39,066 bases of DNA from Cellulomonas sp. (GTDB lineage: Bacteria > Actinomycetota > Actinomycetes > Actinomycetales > Cellulomonadaceae), in the NCBI GenBank assembly GCA_017882855.1, contig JADGOR010000008.1:1-39066 (forward strand), read 5' to 3'. This document shows, in pieces, positions 27,570 through 37,619 of the stretch. Below the pieces are notes generated by a model that was not told where the DNA came from, did no database searches, and saw only the letters and a program-made list of their open reading frames with translations. The translations under genes were made by a program, and so were the position numbers. Positions within the stretch are counted from its first letter, which is position 1. Each line of letters begins with the position of its first letter.

Positions 27570-29629
27570 CAGCTCACCTGCTGTGCCTGGATCGCGGTGA
27601 TCGCGACCGTGTTGACGATGTCCTGGACGAGGGCTCCGCGCGAGAGGTCGTTGACCGGCTTGCGGAGGCCCTGCAGGACCGGGCCGACCGCGATGGCGCC
27701 GGCACTCCGCTGGACGGCCTTGTAGGTGTTGTTTCCGGTGTTGAGGTCCGGGAAGATGAAGACGCTCGCGCGGCCCGCGACGGCGGAGTCGGGCATCTTG
27801 GCCTTGGCCACCGAGGCGTCGACCGCGGCGTCGTACTGGATCGGGCCCTCGATGCACAGATCCGGCCGACGCGCGCGGACCAGCTCGGTCGCGGCGCGGA
27901 CCTTGTCGACGTCCGCGCCGGTGCCGGACTCCCCGGTCGAGTAGGAGAGCATCGCGATCCGTGGCTCGACGTTGAACTGGGCGGCGGTCGCGGCGGACGA
28001 GATCGCGATGTCCGCGAGCTGTTCGGCGGTCGGGTCGGGGTTGACCGCACAGTCGCCGTAGACGAGGACGCGGTCCTGCAGGCACATCAGGAAGACGCTC
28101 GAGACGATCGAGACGCCCGGCAGGGTCTTGATGATCTCGAAGGAAGGCTTGATCGTGTGCGTCGTGGTGTGCGCCGCACCCGAGACCATGCCGTCGGCCA
28201 TGCCGAGGTGGACCATCATCGTGCCGAAGTACGAGACGTCGGTGACGATCTCGCGGGCCTGCTCGAGGGTGATCCCCTTGTGTGCGCGGAGCTTGGCGTA
28301 CTCCTCCGCGAACCTCTCGACCAGGGCGGGATCCTCCGGACTGAGCACGCGCGCATCGTTGATGCTGAGGCCCAGCTCGGTGGCGCGGGCCCGGATCGTC
28401 GTCTCGTTGCCGAGGATGGTCAGCTGGGCCACATTTCGGTGCAGCAGGGTGGACGCCGCGCGGAGGATGCGATCGTCGTCGCCCTCGGGCAGCACGATGT
28501 GCTTGCGGTCGGAGCGCGCACGGTCGAGCAGACCGAACTCGAACATCAGCGGTGTCACGACGGCGGGGTGCGAGACGTCGAGGCGCTCGAGCAGTGTGTC
28601 GGAGTCGACATGCTTCTCGAACAACGCCAGCGCGATGTCGACCTTGCGTTGGGAGGCCGCCGTGAGCCGACCGCGAGTACGGGCCGCGGCCGTCGCCGTG
28701 CGGAACGTGCCGAGACTCGTCCGCATGATCGGCAGCCGCTGACCGAAACCGCCGATGAGGCGCGCGATCGGTTCCGCCGGGAGGAAGCCACCGGTGAGGA
28801 TGATGCCCGCGAGCGAAGGGAAGCCGTCGGCCGCGTGCGAGGCGAGCAGGCCGAGCAGCACGTCGTTGCGATCACCCGGCGTGATGACGACCGAGCCGTC
28901 GGACAAGCGGTCCAGGAGGTGCTCGACCGACATGGCTCCGACCAGGACGTCGAGCGCCTCGCGGGCCAGCAGCTGCTCGTCGCCCTTCCAGAGCGTCCCG
29001 CCCACGGCGGCCATCAGGCCTTGCACGGTCGGCGCCTGCAGGAACGGTTCATCCGGGATTGCCCACACCGGGACCTCGCCGGCGAGCGCTTCGCGCACCG
29101 CGTCCAGCTGGCTGGGGACGCAGCGGTTGGCGATCACGGCGATGAGCTGTGCGTGGCTGGCCCGCAGCTCCGGCGTGGACACCTCGACGACCTGGCGGAT
29201 CTCGTCCGGGGTCCGGTCCGCGCCGCGGACGACCAGCAGCACCGGTGCGCCGAGGTTCGCGGCGATCCGGGCGTTGTAGGTGAGCTCGGCCGGTCCGGCC
29301 ACGTCGGTGTAGTCGGTCCCGACGATCACGACGATGTCACAGTGCCGTTGGACCTCGTGGAACCGCGCGACGATCTCGGACAACGCCGCCTCTGGGTCCT
29401 CGTGCACCTCGTCGTACGTGACCCCGACGCACTGCTCGTAGGTGAGGTCGACGCCGTCGTGAGCGAGCAGCAGGTCGAGCACGTAGTCCCGCTCGGTGGT
29501 CGAGCGCGCCACCGGCCGGTAGACCCCGACCCGCTCCACCCGGTGGGCCAGCAGGTCGAGCATCCCCAGGGCGACCGTCGACTTTCCCGTGTCACCCTCG
29601 GGGGAGGTGATGTAGATGCTGCGCGCCAC
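27569..29629 (-). CDS. pta: Phosphate acetyltransferase (long form)
   Basis: Interconverts acetyl-CoA and acetyl phosphate. 686 residues: an N-terminal P-loop domain (SPEGDTGKST, 9-18) of the BioD-like type, a DRTGG domain in the middle, and the C-terminal catalytic domain (from about 360: LPEGDDDRILRAA, GMADGMVSGAAHTT, GSGTGADVDKV-type segment, FPDLNTGNNTYK). GTG 29629 gives the family start VARSIYITSPEGDTG. A GTG at 29671 would add 14 residues. Neither start has a clear ribosome binding site. Only 57 bp separate it from the xfp stop. Confidence 0.95.
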
Positions 29630-29686
29630 GGTGCTACTCGCTGTTCTGTCCGGGTCCGGCTCGTCGCCCACTGGGGTCAGTGGGGT

Positions 29687-32161
29687 CTACTCATTGTCGC
29701 CCCCGGTGGCGAGGGTCGCGGATACCGAAGGTCCTGTGTTCTCGGTCACGGCGCCCGGCCACACCCAGTCCCGGATCTCCGGCATGTCGTCCCCGTGCTC
29801 GCGGGTGTACTCCGTGGCGTGCAGGCGCATGTCGACCATCTGCTGGCGCAATCCGGCGCAACGCGACCCGAGACCTGGCACCCGGTCGATCACGTCGATG
29901 ACGAGGTGGAACCGGTCGAGGTCGTTGAGCATCACCATGTCGAACGGCGTCGTCGTGGTGCCCTCCTCCTTGTACCCGCGGACATGCAGGTGCGCGTGCC
30001 CGGTCCGGCGGTAGGTGAGCCGGTGGATGAGCCACGGGTAGCCGTGGTACGCGAAGACGATCGGTTTGTCGGCCGTGAAAAGGGTGTCGAAGTCGCGGTC
30101 GGAGAGGCCGTGCGGGTGCTCCTTCTCGTCCTGGAGGCGCATCAGGTCGACGACGTTGATCACCCGCACCTTGAGAGTCGGAAGATGGGTGCGGAGCAGG
30201 TCCGCCGCAGCGAGAATCTCGAGGGTGGGGACGTCACCGGCAGCCGCCAGGACGACGTCGGGCTCCTCGCCACGCACCTCCGTGCCGGCCCACTCCCAGA
30301 TGCCCAGGCCGCGGGTGCAGTGCGCGATCGCCTCGTCCATGTTCAGCCAGTTCGGTGCCGGCTGCTTGCCGGCGACGACCACGTTGACGAGGTCCCGACT
30401 GCGCAGGCAATGGTTGAACGTACTGAGCAGCGTGTTCGCGTCCGGCGGCAGGTAGACCCGGACGATCTCGGCCTTCTTGTTGACCACGTGATCGATGAAG
30501 CCGGGGTCCTGGTGGGAGAAACCGTTGTGGTCCTGGCGCCACACGTGCGAGGACAGCAGGATGTTGAGCGAGGCGATCGGCCGTCGCCAGGGGATCTCGT
30601 GGGTCACCTTGAGCCACTTGGCGTGCTGGTTGAACATCGAGTCGATGATGTGGATGAACGCCTCGTAGCAGTTGAACAGCCCGTGGCGTCCGGTCAGGAG
30701 GTAGCCCTCGAGCCAGCCCTCGCACTGGTGCTCGGAGAGCATCTCCACGACGCGACCGGTCGGTGCCAGGTGCTCGTCGATCGGCCATATCGCGGCGTCC
30801 CACTGCTTGTCGGTCACGTCCAGGACCGCGCCCAGGCGGTTCGAGGCGGTCTCGTCGGGTCCGAAGATCCGGAACGTCTCGGGGTTCAGCTCGACGACGC
30901 CGCGGAGCCACTCGCCGAGCACCCTGGTGGCCTCGGACATGGTGGCGCCGGGGGTCTCCACCGGTACGCCGCTGTCCCGGAAGTCCGGCAGCCTCAGGTC
31001 CCGCAAGAGCTGACCGCCGTTGGCACTCGGGTTGTCGCTCATCCTCAGGGTGCCCTTGGGGGCGAGCTCGCGGAGCCCGGCGCGCAGCGATCCGGCCTCG
31101 TCGAACAGCTCGTCCGGCCGGTAGGAGCGGAGCCAGGTGTCGAGGACCGCAAGGTGCTCGGGGGTGTCCCGGGCGTTCGCGAGCGGTACCTGATGGCTCC
31201 GCCAGGTGTCCTCGACCTGCACGCCATCAACCGTGTGCGGCCCGGTCCAGCCCTTCGGGGTGCGCATGATGATCATCGGCCAGGCCGGGCGACCCTCGAG
31301 GGTGCCCGCCGCGGCCGCTGCCTTGATCTCGGCGATCTGGTTGAGCACCTGGTCGAGCGTTGCGGCGAAGCGGGCGTGCACCGCCATCGGGTCCTCGCCG
31401 TCGAAGCCGCCGGAGACCACGTACGGCGTGTGGCCGTACCCGCGCATCAGGTCGAGAAGCTCCGCCTCCGGGATCCGGGCGAGCACGGTCGGGTTCGCGA
31501 TCTTGTAGCCGTTGAGGTGCAGGATCGGCAGCACGACGCCGTCGGTCAGCGGATTGATGAACTTGTTCGAGTGCCAGCTGGTCGCGAGCGGTCCGGTCTC
31601 GGCCTCGCCGTCGCCGACCACTGCGGCGACCAAGAGGTCCGGGTTGTCGAACGCCGCGCCGTACGCGTGCGAGAGGGCGTAGCCGAGCTCGCCGCCCTCG
31701 TGGATCGATCCTGGCGTCTCGGGGGCGACGTGGCTCGGGATCCCACCCGGGAAGGAGAACTGCCGGAAGAGTCGTCGCATCCCCTCCAGATCCGGCGTGA
31801 TGTCGGTGTAGACCTCCGAGTAGGTGCCCTCCAGGTACGCATTCGCGACCAGACCAGGGCCGCCGTGGCCCGGGCCGGCGATGTAGATGGTCGAGAGGGA
31901 CCGCTCGACGATCGCGCGGTTGAGGTGGGCGTAGATGAGGTTGAGGCCCGGCGTCGTCCCGAAGTGGCCGAGCAGCCGTGGCTTGATGTGTTCGCGGGTG
32001 AGCGGCGTTCTCAGCAGCGGGTTGGCGAGCAGGTAGATCTGCCCGACCGAGAGGTAGTTCGCGGCCCGCCACCAGCCGTCGATGCCGGCGAGGGTGTCAC
32101 GGTCCGGCGGGGCGACGTCTCGGGTCTGCCAAGTGTTCGTCCTCGTGGCGGTGGTGGTCAT
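29687..32161 (-). CDS. xfp: Phosphoketolase
   Basis: TPP enzyme that splits xylulose-5-phosphate and/or fructose-6-phosphate with phosphate into acetyl phosphate plus glyceraldehyde-3-phosphate or erythrose-4-phosphate. 824 residues, normal length. Near the N-terminus are [20 protein letters not shown] and [36 protein letters not shown] and the TPP/Mg motif [10 protein letters not shown] (181-190) follow. Substrate preference cannot be told. The ATG at 32161 has GGAG upstream at good spacing. First gene of xfp-pta-ackA, divergent from a diguanylate cyclase. Confidence 0.96.
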   Translation of the reverse strand: MTTTATRTNTWQTRDVAPPDRDTLAGIDGWWRAANYLSVGQIYLLANPLLRTPLTREHIKPRLLGHFGTTPGLNLIYAHLNRAIVERSLSTIYIAGPGHGGPGLVANAYLEGTYSEVYTDITPDLEGMRRLFRQFSFPGGIPSHVAPETPGSIHEGGELGYALSHAYGAAFDNPDLLVAAVVGDGEAETGPLATSWHSNKFINPLTDGVVLPILHLNGYKIANPTVLARIPEAELLDLMRGYGHTPYVVSGGFDGEDPMAVHARFAATLDQVLNQIAEIKAAAAAGTLEGRPAWPMIIMRTPKGWTGPHTVDGVQVEDTWRSHQVPLANARDTPEHLAVLDTWLRSYRPDELFDEAGSLRAGLRELAPKGTLRMSDNPSANGGQLLRDLRLPDFRDSGVPVETPGATMSEATRVLGEWLRGVVELNPETFRIFGPDETASNRLGAVLDVTDKQWDAAIWPIDEHLAPTGRVVEMLSEHQCEGWLEGYLLTGRHGLFNCYEAFIHIIDSMFNQHAKWLKVTHEIPWRRPIASLNILLSSHVWRQDHNGFSHQDPGFIDHVVNKKAEIVRVYLPPDANTLLSTFNHCLRSRDLVNVVVAGKQPAPNWLNMDEAIAHCTRGLGIWEWAGTEVRGEEPDVVLAAAGDVPTLEILAAADLLRTHLPTLKVRVINVVDLMRLQDEKEHPHGLSDRDFDTLFTADKPIVFAYHGYPWLIHRLTYRRTGHAHLHVRGYKEEGTTTTPFDMVMLNDLDRFHLVIDVIDRVPGLGSRCAGLRQQMVDMRLHATEYTREHGDDMPEIRDWVWPGAVTENTGPSVSATLATGGDNE

Positions 32162-32223
32162 GACGGACTCCTCGATGCCGTTCGGAGGTGGCCCGGACGT
32201 GCATCCGGCGCCGCCTCAGTGCC

Positions 32224-32249
32224 GCGGGCCGGCCGGTCTGGCCGCCCGC
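32224..32249 (-). promoter_or_regulatory. Hairpin in the xfp 5' region
   Basis: A GC-rich stem (32224-32234 with 32240-32249, one bulged base, five-base loop) lies 63 bp before the xfp start. A possible minus-strand -10 box, TATGAC (32256-32251), is just upstream of it. A regulatory role is speculative. Confidence 0.25.
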
Positions 32250-32299
32250 TGTCATACAACCGCATCCCGAGCGTCGGCGCGCGAGGTATCGGAGCTGAC

Positions 32300-32327
32300 T
32301 TGGCGTGGGAGCGACCACCACTACGAT
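32300..32327 (+). promoter_or_regulatory. Promoter of the diguanylate cyclase gene
   Basis: TTGGCG (32300-32305) and TACGAT (32322-32327) are 16 bp apart. The start codon is 57 bp further on and has its own GGGGAGGA site. Confidence 0.5.
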
Positions 32328-32383
32328 CGGTGTCACGGCGCCGGAGCGGTTGCCGCGCCTCGACTGCCCGGATGGGGAGGACG

Positions 32384-33517
32384 ATGTCGCTGACCTCGCT
32401 GCGGGCGTCGCTCCGCGAGACGTGGCGGCGGGGTTCGCCGGGGGTCGTCGAACCCGCGGAGCGCGACAGTGTCGTCGCTGCTGCGGTGACCAGGCGATAC
32501 GTCATCCTCGCTCTCGGGATGACCCTCGCCTACGAGGCGTTCTACCTTCTCTACGACCCGCTCCGGCTGGCTCCCGTGCTGATCCTGAACGGACTGATCG
32601 GAGCCGCCTATTCGAGTGCCTTCCTGATCGGGCGCTCCGGTCATCAGCGGGCCGCGAGCCTGGTGGCTCTGCTCGGCCCGCTCGTGCAGATCACCATCGT
32701 CTCGAGCGGGCTCAGCCGCCGCGCGGGATTCCACCTGTTCGACCTGACCGCGGGTGTGCTGGCCTTCCTCATGCTCACGGATGAGCAGCGGGTCGAACGG
32801 TGGTGCGTGGTGATCCTGTCGATCGTGGCATTCGGCTTCGTGCACCTGAACTACCCCATCGAGCGGGTGTCGGTCCGCCTCCCGCTGGACGTGCTGGACC
32901 GGATGTTCGTGGTGAACGGTGTGTGCTCGATGGCGCTGCTCTACACCGCGGCGGCGCTGTTCCACCAACAACTCAAGGGCCAGCGTGACCTTCTGTCGGT
33001 CCAAGCCGATCACATGGCGAGCCTCGCGCAGACGGACGTCCTGGCCCAGGTGCCCAACCGGCGTCGGCTGATGGACGTGCTCGCTCGCAACGCCAACTTG
33101 CCACAGGTGCCGTACACCGTCGCCCTGGTGGATCTGGACCATTTCAAGCGGGTCAACGACACGCACGGGCACGCGGCGGGTGACGTCGTACTGGCCAAGG
33201 TGGCGGCGATCCTGATGACGAGCATCCGGACCAGCGACGTCGTCGGCCGGTGGGGTGGCGAGGAGTTCATCCTGGTGATGCCGGCCACGCCGCTGCACCG
33301 AGTCGGTGATCTTCTCGAGCGGGTGCGCGCGAAGGTCGCCGCGGAGACGATCGAGTACGACGACGTGCGGATCCGGGTGACGGTGTCGATCGGCGCCGCC
33401 GACGCGCGGGGCGGGATGACCTACCAGGATGCGATGCGGATCGCGGACGACCGCCTGTACGTCGCCAAGCGTCGAGGTCGGAACCGGGTGGTGAGCTCGG
33501 ACGACGAACCCACCTAG
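32384..33517 (+). CDS. Membrane diguanylate cyclase (GGDEF)
   Basis: 377 residues. Six hydrophobic segments at about 38-57, 62-83, 90-108, 117-131, 140-156 and 173-193 form a membrane sensor without a known domain name. A short coiled linker (194-218) leads to a GGDEF domain (about 215-377) with TDVLAQVPNRRRL, ALVDLDHFKRVNDTHGH and the active site GRWGGEEF (GGEEF 291-295). The inhibitory I-site RxxD (RTSD, 282-285) is intact, so product feedback is expected. It should make cyclic di-GMP from GTP. ATG 32384 is chosen for its strong ribosome binding site; the frame is open 1,400 codons upstream, but that is antisense to xfp and pta. Confidence 0.92.
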   Translation: MSLTSLRASLRETWRRGSPGVVEPAERDSVVAAAVTRRYVILALGMTLAYEAFYLLYDPLRLAPVLILNGLIGAAYSSAFLIGRSGHQRAASLVALLGPLVQITIVSSGLSRRAGFHLFDLTAGVLAFLMLTDEQRVERWCVVILSIVAFGFVHLNYPIERVSVRLPLDVLDRMFVVNGVCSMALLYTAAALFHQQLKGQRDLLSVQADHMASLAQTDVLAQVPNRRRLMDVLARNANLPQVPYTVALVDLDHFKRVNDTHGHAAGDVVLAKVAAILMTSIRTSDVVGRWGGEEFILVMPATPLHRVGDLLERVRAKVAAETIEYDDVRIRVTVSIGAADARGGMTYQDAMRIADDRLYVAKRRGRNRVVSSDDEPT

Positions 33518-33519
33518 CG

Positions 33520-33873
33520 GACCGGGCCGACGCGCGCTCACAGGCGGCGCTCGAGCAGGGCCGGGCGGCCGACGCGTCGATCCCACCAGCGTCGCTCTCG
33601 GACGTGCTCGCGCCACAGACCCGCTTCGACGGCAGTCTGGTCGGTCGCCGGGTCACGGTCCGGGGGTCCGATGCGGTGGACGAGCAGTTCCTCGTGTCGG
33701 GCCGCTCCCTCGACGGTCGGACCGGGTACCTGGTCCTGATCCCGCTGCGGGTGCGCACGGATGCGCGTTCGACCCAGAGCGCGGCGCCGGTGCTGCCCGT
33801 GGTGCGCGGCTGGACGGCCGGCCCGGACGGCACCGACCTGACCCCCCCCGTCGCGTCGGGTGCGGCACAATGA
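33520..33873 (+). pseudogene. SURF1 family protein, truncated remnant
   Basis: A 117-codon open stretch begins two bases after the cyclase stop and has no start codon before GTG 33604. It matches the middle of SURF1, the cytochrome oxidase assembly factor: LVGRRVTVRGSDAVDEQFLV, then GRSLDGRTGYLVLIPLRV and VLPVVRGWTAG. The N-terminal membrane segment is missing, as is the C-terminal half with its second membrane segment; SURF1 is normally about 250 residues. An eight-C run (33842-33849) lies at the point where similarity stops. The TGA overlaps an ATG at 33870 of the next frame. A short expressed protein from GTG 33604 cannot be ruled out. Confidence 0.7.
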
Positions 33874-33902
33874 GCCGACCGCACGACCGAGAGGATGACC
33901 CC

Positions 33903-34205
33903 GTGCCGATCGAGCTGCTACCAACCGCGCAGAACTCAACGACCGGGTCGGCCTGGGCCGCCCTCGGTCGCTACCGCGTGACGGCCTATGTCACCGGCGG
34001 CTGGCTGCTTCTCCTCACCCTCGAGCTCGTCCTCAAATACGTGGTGGACGTCAACGGCGGGCACCGTCCGGTGCTCGGTGTCCGGGTGGCCATGGTGCTC
34101 GCGGGAGTTGTCCCGTTCATGTCGTTCGTGCTCGAACGCCGGGTCCACCGCGATGCGGTCGCCGAGCTGGGAGACGTGGGGTCCCGCACTACCGTGGCAC
34201 CGTGA
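33903..34205 (+). CDS. DUF3817 family membrane protein, internally shortened
   Basis: 100 residues from GTG 33903, which has GAGAGGA seven bases upstream; an ATG at 33870 would add 11. [24 protein letters not shown] is the first DUF3817 helix region (shown here as [16 protein letters not shown] and continuing), and [20 protein letters not shown] is the last. The middle, normally a helix around a HGW/HGF-YxVY motif and a following loop, is missing: RPVLG runs straight into [11 protein letters not shown]. So it looks like an in-frame deletion of about 30-40 residues. It overlaps guaA by four bases, the usual DUF3817-guaA order. Confidence 0.68.
   Translation: MPIELLPTAQNSTTGSAWAALGRYRVTAYVTGGWLLLLTLELVLKYVVDVNGGHRPVLGVRVAMVLAGVVPFMSFVLERRVHRDAVAELGDVGSRTTVAP
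34190..34195 (+). promoter_or_regulatory. -10 box of a possible leaderless guaA promoter
   Basis: TACCGT ends six bases before the guaA GTG (34202), with no ribosome binding site visible. guaA also overlaps the upstream gene, so coupled translation is an alternative. Confidence 0.42.
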
Positions 34206-35770
34206 CGCCCACACCTCGCCCGGTCCTCGTCGTCGACTTCGGCGCGCAGTACGCCCAGCTGATCGCGCGCCGCGTCCGGGAGGCGCGGGTCTACTCCGAG
34301 ATCGTGCCGCACACGTGGTCCGTCGAGCGGATGCTGGCGAAGGACCCGGCCGCGATCATCCTGTCCGGCGGCCCGTCCAGCGTGTACGCCGATGGCGCGC
34401 CGTCGGTTGACCCGGCGCTGTTCGCCGCCGGGGTGCCGGTGCTCGGGATCTGTTACGGCTTCCAGGCGATGGCGCGGGCCCTCGGCGGCACGGTCGCGCG
34501 CACCGGGCTCAGCGAGTTCGGCGGCACCCGCGTCGCGGTGACCGACGCCGGTACCCTCCTCGGTGGTTCGCCGGCCGAGCAGTCCGTCTGGATGAGCCAC
34601 GGCGATGCCGTGCACGAGGCCCCGCTCGGCTTTCACCTCCTGGCCACCTCGGCCGGCTCACCGGTCGCTGCCTTCGAGGACGCCGAGCGGCGGCTGTACG
34701 GCCTGCAGTGGCACCCCGAGGTGAAGCACTCGGCGTTCGGCCAGCAGGTCCTCGAGAACTTCCTGTACCGCGGTGCGGGCCTCGCGCCGGACTGGACCCC
34801 GGGCAACGTCATCGGCGACCAGGTGGCGGCGATCCGCGCCCAGGTGGGGTCGGGCCGGGTGATCTGCGGACTGTCCGGCGGCGTCGACTCGGCGGTGGCC
34901 GCGGCGCTGGTGCAGCGCGCCGTCGGGAACCAGCTGACCTGCGTGTTCGTCGACCATGGTCTGCTCCGCGACGGCGAGGCCGAGCAGGTCGAGCAGGACT
35001 TCGTCGCCGCGACCGGGGTGCGGCTGATGGTCGTCGACGCCCAGCAGCGGTTCCTGGACGCCCTCGCCGGGGTGACCGAGCCTGAGGCCAAGCGCAAGAT
35101 CATCGGCCGCGAGTTCATCCGCGTGTTCGAGCAGGCCGCCCGGGACGTGGTCGCCGAGGCCGGCGCGCACGGGGACGAGGTGCGCTTCCTGGTCCAGGGC
35201 ACCCTCTACCCGGACGTGGTGGAGTCCGGCGGTGGCGAGGGTGCGGCGAACATCAAGTCGCACCACAACGTCGGCGGTCTGCCCGCGGACCTGAAGTTCG
35301 ACCTGGTGGAGCCGCTCCGCACTCTGTTCAAGGACGAGGTCCGCGCCGTCGGCCTCGAGCTCGGACTGCCCGAGGCGATCGTCTGGCGCCAGCCGTTCCC
35401 GGGGCCGGGCCTGGGGATCCGGATCATCGGCGCGGTGACCCGCGACCGACTCGAGACGCTCCGTGCGGCCGACCGGATCGCCCGCGAGGAGCTGACCAAG
35501 GCCGGCCTCGACCGGGAGATCTGGCAGTGCCCGGTGGTCCTGCTCGCCGACGTCCGTTCGGTCGGGGTCCAGGGCGACGGCCGCACCTACGGCAACCCCG
35601 TGGTGCTCCGCCCGGTCTCGAGCGAGGACGCGATGACCGCCGACTGGACCCGCGTGCCGTACGACGTCCTCGCGACCATCTCGACCCGGATCACGAACGA
35701 GGTCCGCGAGATCAACCGGGTCACGCTCGACGTGACGAGCAAGCCGCCGGGCACCATCGAGTGGGAGTGA
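34202..35770 (+). CDS. guaA: GMP synthase (glutamine-hydrolysing)
   Basis: Converts XMP to GMP using ATP and glutamine. The N-terminal class I amidotransferase has [16 protein letters not shown] with catalytic Cys84, and [10 protein letters not shown] with its His and Glu. The ATP pyrophosphatase domain has the P-loop [11 protein letters not shown]. The C-terminal dimerisation domain ends [10 protein letters not shown] as usual. 522 residues is normal. A glycosyltransferase gene follows nine bases later. Confidence 0.97.
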   Translation: MTPTPRPVLVVDFGAQYAQLIARRVREARVYSEIVPHTWSVERMLAKDPAAIILSGGPSSVYADGAPSVDPALFAAGVPVLGICYGFQAMARALGGTVARTGLSEFGGTRVAVTDAGTLLGGSPAEQSVWMSHGDAVHEAPLGFHLLATSAGSPVAAFEDAERRLYGLQWHPEVKHSAFGQQVLENFLYRGAGLAPDWTPGNVIGDQVAAIRAQVGSGRVICGLSGGVDSAVAAALVQRAVGNQLTCVFVDHGLLRDGEAEQVEQDFVAATGVRLMVVDAQQRFLDALAGVTEPEAKRKIIGREFIRVFEQAARDVVAEAGAHGDEVRFLVQGTLYPDVVESGGGEGAANIKSHHNVGGLPADLKFDLVEPLRTLFKDEVRAVGLELGLPEAIVWRQPFPGPGLGIRIIGAVTRDRLETLRAADRIAREELTKAGLDREIWQCPVVLLADVRSVGVQGDGRTYGNPVVLRPVSSEDAMTADWTRVPYDVLATISTRITNEVREINRVTLDVTSKPPGTIEWE

Positions 35771-35779
35771 TCGCCGCTC

Positions 35780-36931
35780 GTGCGCATCGTCCACGTCTCT
35801 GACTGCTACCCGCCGCGCACCGGCGGGATCGAGTCGCAGGTCAGCGATCTGGCCCGGCACCAGCACGAAGCCGGGCACGAGGTGCAGGTGTTCACCGCGA
35901 CGACCGGGCCGAACGGCGAACGGTCCGGCGCTGTGGATGACCACGCCGGGGTGCGCGTGCACCGGCTCGGCACCCGGATGCCGTTCGACCTGCCGGTCAA
36001 CCCGGCCGCGGCTGGTGCGATGCGGCGCCTTCTGCGCGAGCTCCGGCCCGACGTCGTGCACGTGCACGCGGGAGTCGTGTCCCCGTTCGCCTTCGACGGT
36101 TTGCGAGCTGCGATCCGGCTCGGCGTTCCGACCGCGGTGACCTGGCACTGCATGCTCGACGGGGTCGTCACACCGCTCCGGCTGGCGGTGCACGCGGGCG
36201 GTTGGGCCACGATGCCGGTGGCTCTCAGCGCGGTCAGCCACGCTGCGGCGGAGCGGGTCCAGCGTGTCTTCGGCGGTCGCGTTGCGGTGATGCCGAACGG
36301 GCTGGACCTGGCCACCTGGGCGCCGCCCGCTGCCGGCGGGCCCGCGCTCGATGGCGCGCCGTTGCGCTTGGTCGCCACGATGCGGTTGGCACCGCGCAAG
36401 CGGGCCGCTGCCCTGGTGGACCTCGTGGCCGATGCCGTCGGCGCCGTCGGCGCGGGCGCTGTGCACCTCGACCTGGTCGGCGACGGACCCTTGCGCGGCC
36501 GGATCGAGGCGCAGATCCAGCGGCTCGATCTCGCGTCGGTGGTGACGGTCCTCGGTCGGCTGACCCGACCCGAGATCAGGGAGCTGTATGCGGACTCGGC
36601 GGTGTTCCTCGCGCCGGCGGAGCTCGAAGCCTTCGGCATCGCGGCCCTCGAGGCGCGAGCAGCAGGTCTTGCGGTGATCGCGCGCCGGGGCACCGGCATC
36701 GAGGAGTTCGTCAGCGACGAGATCGACGGCCTGATCGTCTCCGGTGACGACGCGATGGCCGACGCCGTCGTCCGATTGGTTCGGGACCGTGCGCTGCTGA
36801 CGGCGATCCGCGCTCACAACCGCACGAAGCCGCCGCGGTTCGACTGGTCGGACGCGCTGGCCGCGGCCGAAGCGGAGTACTCGCGCGCCGCCGCTATCGT
36901 CGCTCGCTCGACCGGGGCGCCCCAAAAATAG
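35780..36931 (+). CDS. GT4 family glycosyltransferase
   Basis: 383-residue retaining GT-B glycosyltransferase. The N-terminal motif DCYPPRTGGIESQVSDLARH is the acceptor-side Gly-rich loop; VVHVHAGVVSPFAFDGL follows. The C-terminal nucleotide-sugar domain has RLVATMRLAPRKR, LDLVGDGPLRGRIE and the EX7E signature in EAFGIAALEARAAG. It resembles actinobacterial PimB/MshA-like enzymes, but the acceptor cannot be assigned. GTG 35780 directly begins the first beta strand (MRIVHVSD). It may be co-transcribed with guaA. Confidence 0.9.
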   Translation: MRIVHVSDCYPPRTGGIESQVSDLARHQHEAGHEVQVFTATTGPNGERSGAVDDHAGVRVHRLGTRMPFDLPVNPAAAGAMRRLLRELRPDVVHVHAGVVSPFAFDGLRAAIRLGVPTAVTWHCMLDGVVTPLRLAVHAGGWATMPVALSAVSHAAAERVQRVFGGRVAVMPNGLDLATWAPPAAGGPALDGAPLRLVATMRLAPRKRAAALVDLVADAVGAVGAGAVHLDLVGDGPLRGRIEAQIQRLDLASVVTVLGRLTRPEIRELYADSAVFLAPAELEAFGIAALEARAAGLAVIARRGTGIEEFVSDEIDGLIVSGDDAMADAVVRLVRDRALLTAIRAHNRTKPPRFDWSDALAAAEAEYSRAAAIVARSTGAPQK

Positions 36932-36955
36932 TTGAGAACTGTACGGGACTTTCTG

Positions 36956-37011
36956 CCCAGGCAATTTTCAACTTTCCTGGGACCCTGGTGTCACGGAGTT
37001 CAGACGAACTC
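36956..37011. repeat. Two inverted repeats in an AT-richer gap
   Basis: CCCAGG (36956-36961) faces CCTGGG (36976-36981) over 14 bases, and GAGTTC (36996-37001) faces GAACTC (37006-37011) over four. The 136-bp gap contains A and T runs that are rare in this genome. It ought to hold the end signal of the glycosyltransferase gene and the promoter of the next gene, but I cannot pick convincing boxes. Confidence 0.35.
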
Positions 37012-37067
37012 GACCGGCCCCACCGACGTGGCCGGCACTGATCCCGAGGACGGGAAGGAAACAAATC

Positions 37068-37541
37068 ATGGCGACAGCCACGATCCCTGAGGGCAACACC
37101 AAGGTGGTGCGCCTCATCAGCTTGGTCTCGATAATTGCAGGCGTGGTGCTCATCGTTGCGGGCATCGGCACGTGGACCCTGGTTCGCTCAGACCTGATCA
37201 AGGAGCACATCACCGTCTCCGCGGACGCCAAGGCGTTCGGCGGCAACGAGGTGTCGGGTCCGTTCGAGGCCTTCTACCAGGCAGATGCCATCGCCGGCCA
37301 CGTTCTGAAGTCGACTGGTGGCAAGACCTACGCGCAGCTCGCTCAGGACGACCCGCTGCGCGCGACCGCCATGAACGGATCGTTCCTGCGCGCGTCGCTG
37401 TTCACCTCGGTGATCGCATTCGGAGTCGCCGCCTTCGCGATGGGCGTCGGCCTGTTGTTCCTGCTCATGGGCTGGGCGCTACACAGGCTCGTGCGGACTG
37501 AGGTTGTCGTCACCGAGCCGAAGGTCGTTCCGGCGGAGTGA
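37068..37541 (+). CDS. Two-helix membrane protein of unknown function
   Basis: 157 residues with membrane helices at about 15-38 (ISLVSIIAGVVLIVAGIGTW) and 108-137 (FTSVIAFGVAAFAMGVGLLF). The 70-residue region between them (LIKEHITVSADAKAFGGNEV, then GPFEAFYQADAIAGHVLK and GKTYAQLA) should lie outside the cell. Actinobacterial homologues are sometimes mislabelled as a LigA ring-opening dioxygenase; nothing here supports that. ATG 37068 has a strong GGAAGGAAA site. Function unknown. Confidence 0.75.
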   Translation: MATATIPEGNTKVVRLISLVSIIAGVVLIVAGIGTWTLVRSDLIKEHITVSADAKAFGGNEVSGPFEAFYQADAIAGHVLKSTGGKTYAQLAQDDPLRATAMNGSFLRASLFTSVIAFGVAAFAMGVGLLFLLMGWALHRLVRTEVVVTEPKVVPAE

Positions 37542-37594
37542 CATCGAGCGGAGCTTCCGCTGCGCACACCCCCCCGTGTCGCAGCGGTCGCCCC

Positions 37595-37615
37595 GGGCAT
37601 CGAGTTCAGATGCCC
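37595..37615. terminator. Small hairpin after the membrane protein gene
   Basis: A perfect 7-bp stem (37595-37601 with 37609-37615) encloses seven bases. It is the first of three hairpins in the gap between convergent genes. Confidence 0.4.
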
Positions 37616-37619
37616 CGTC

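Noticed and set aside
28157-33517. A 1,786-codon plus-strand open frame
   Set aside because: Most of it is antisense to xfp and pta, whose family matches are clear. Only the last 377 codons (from 32384) are a gene, the diguanylate cyclase. Long antisense frames are common in high-GC DNA.
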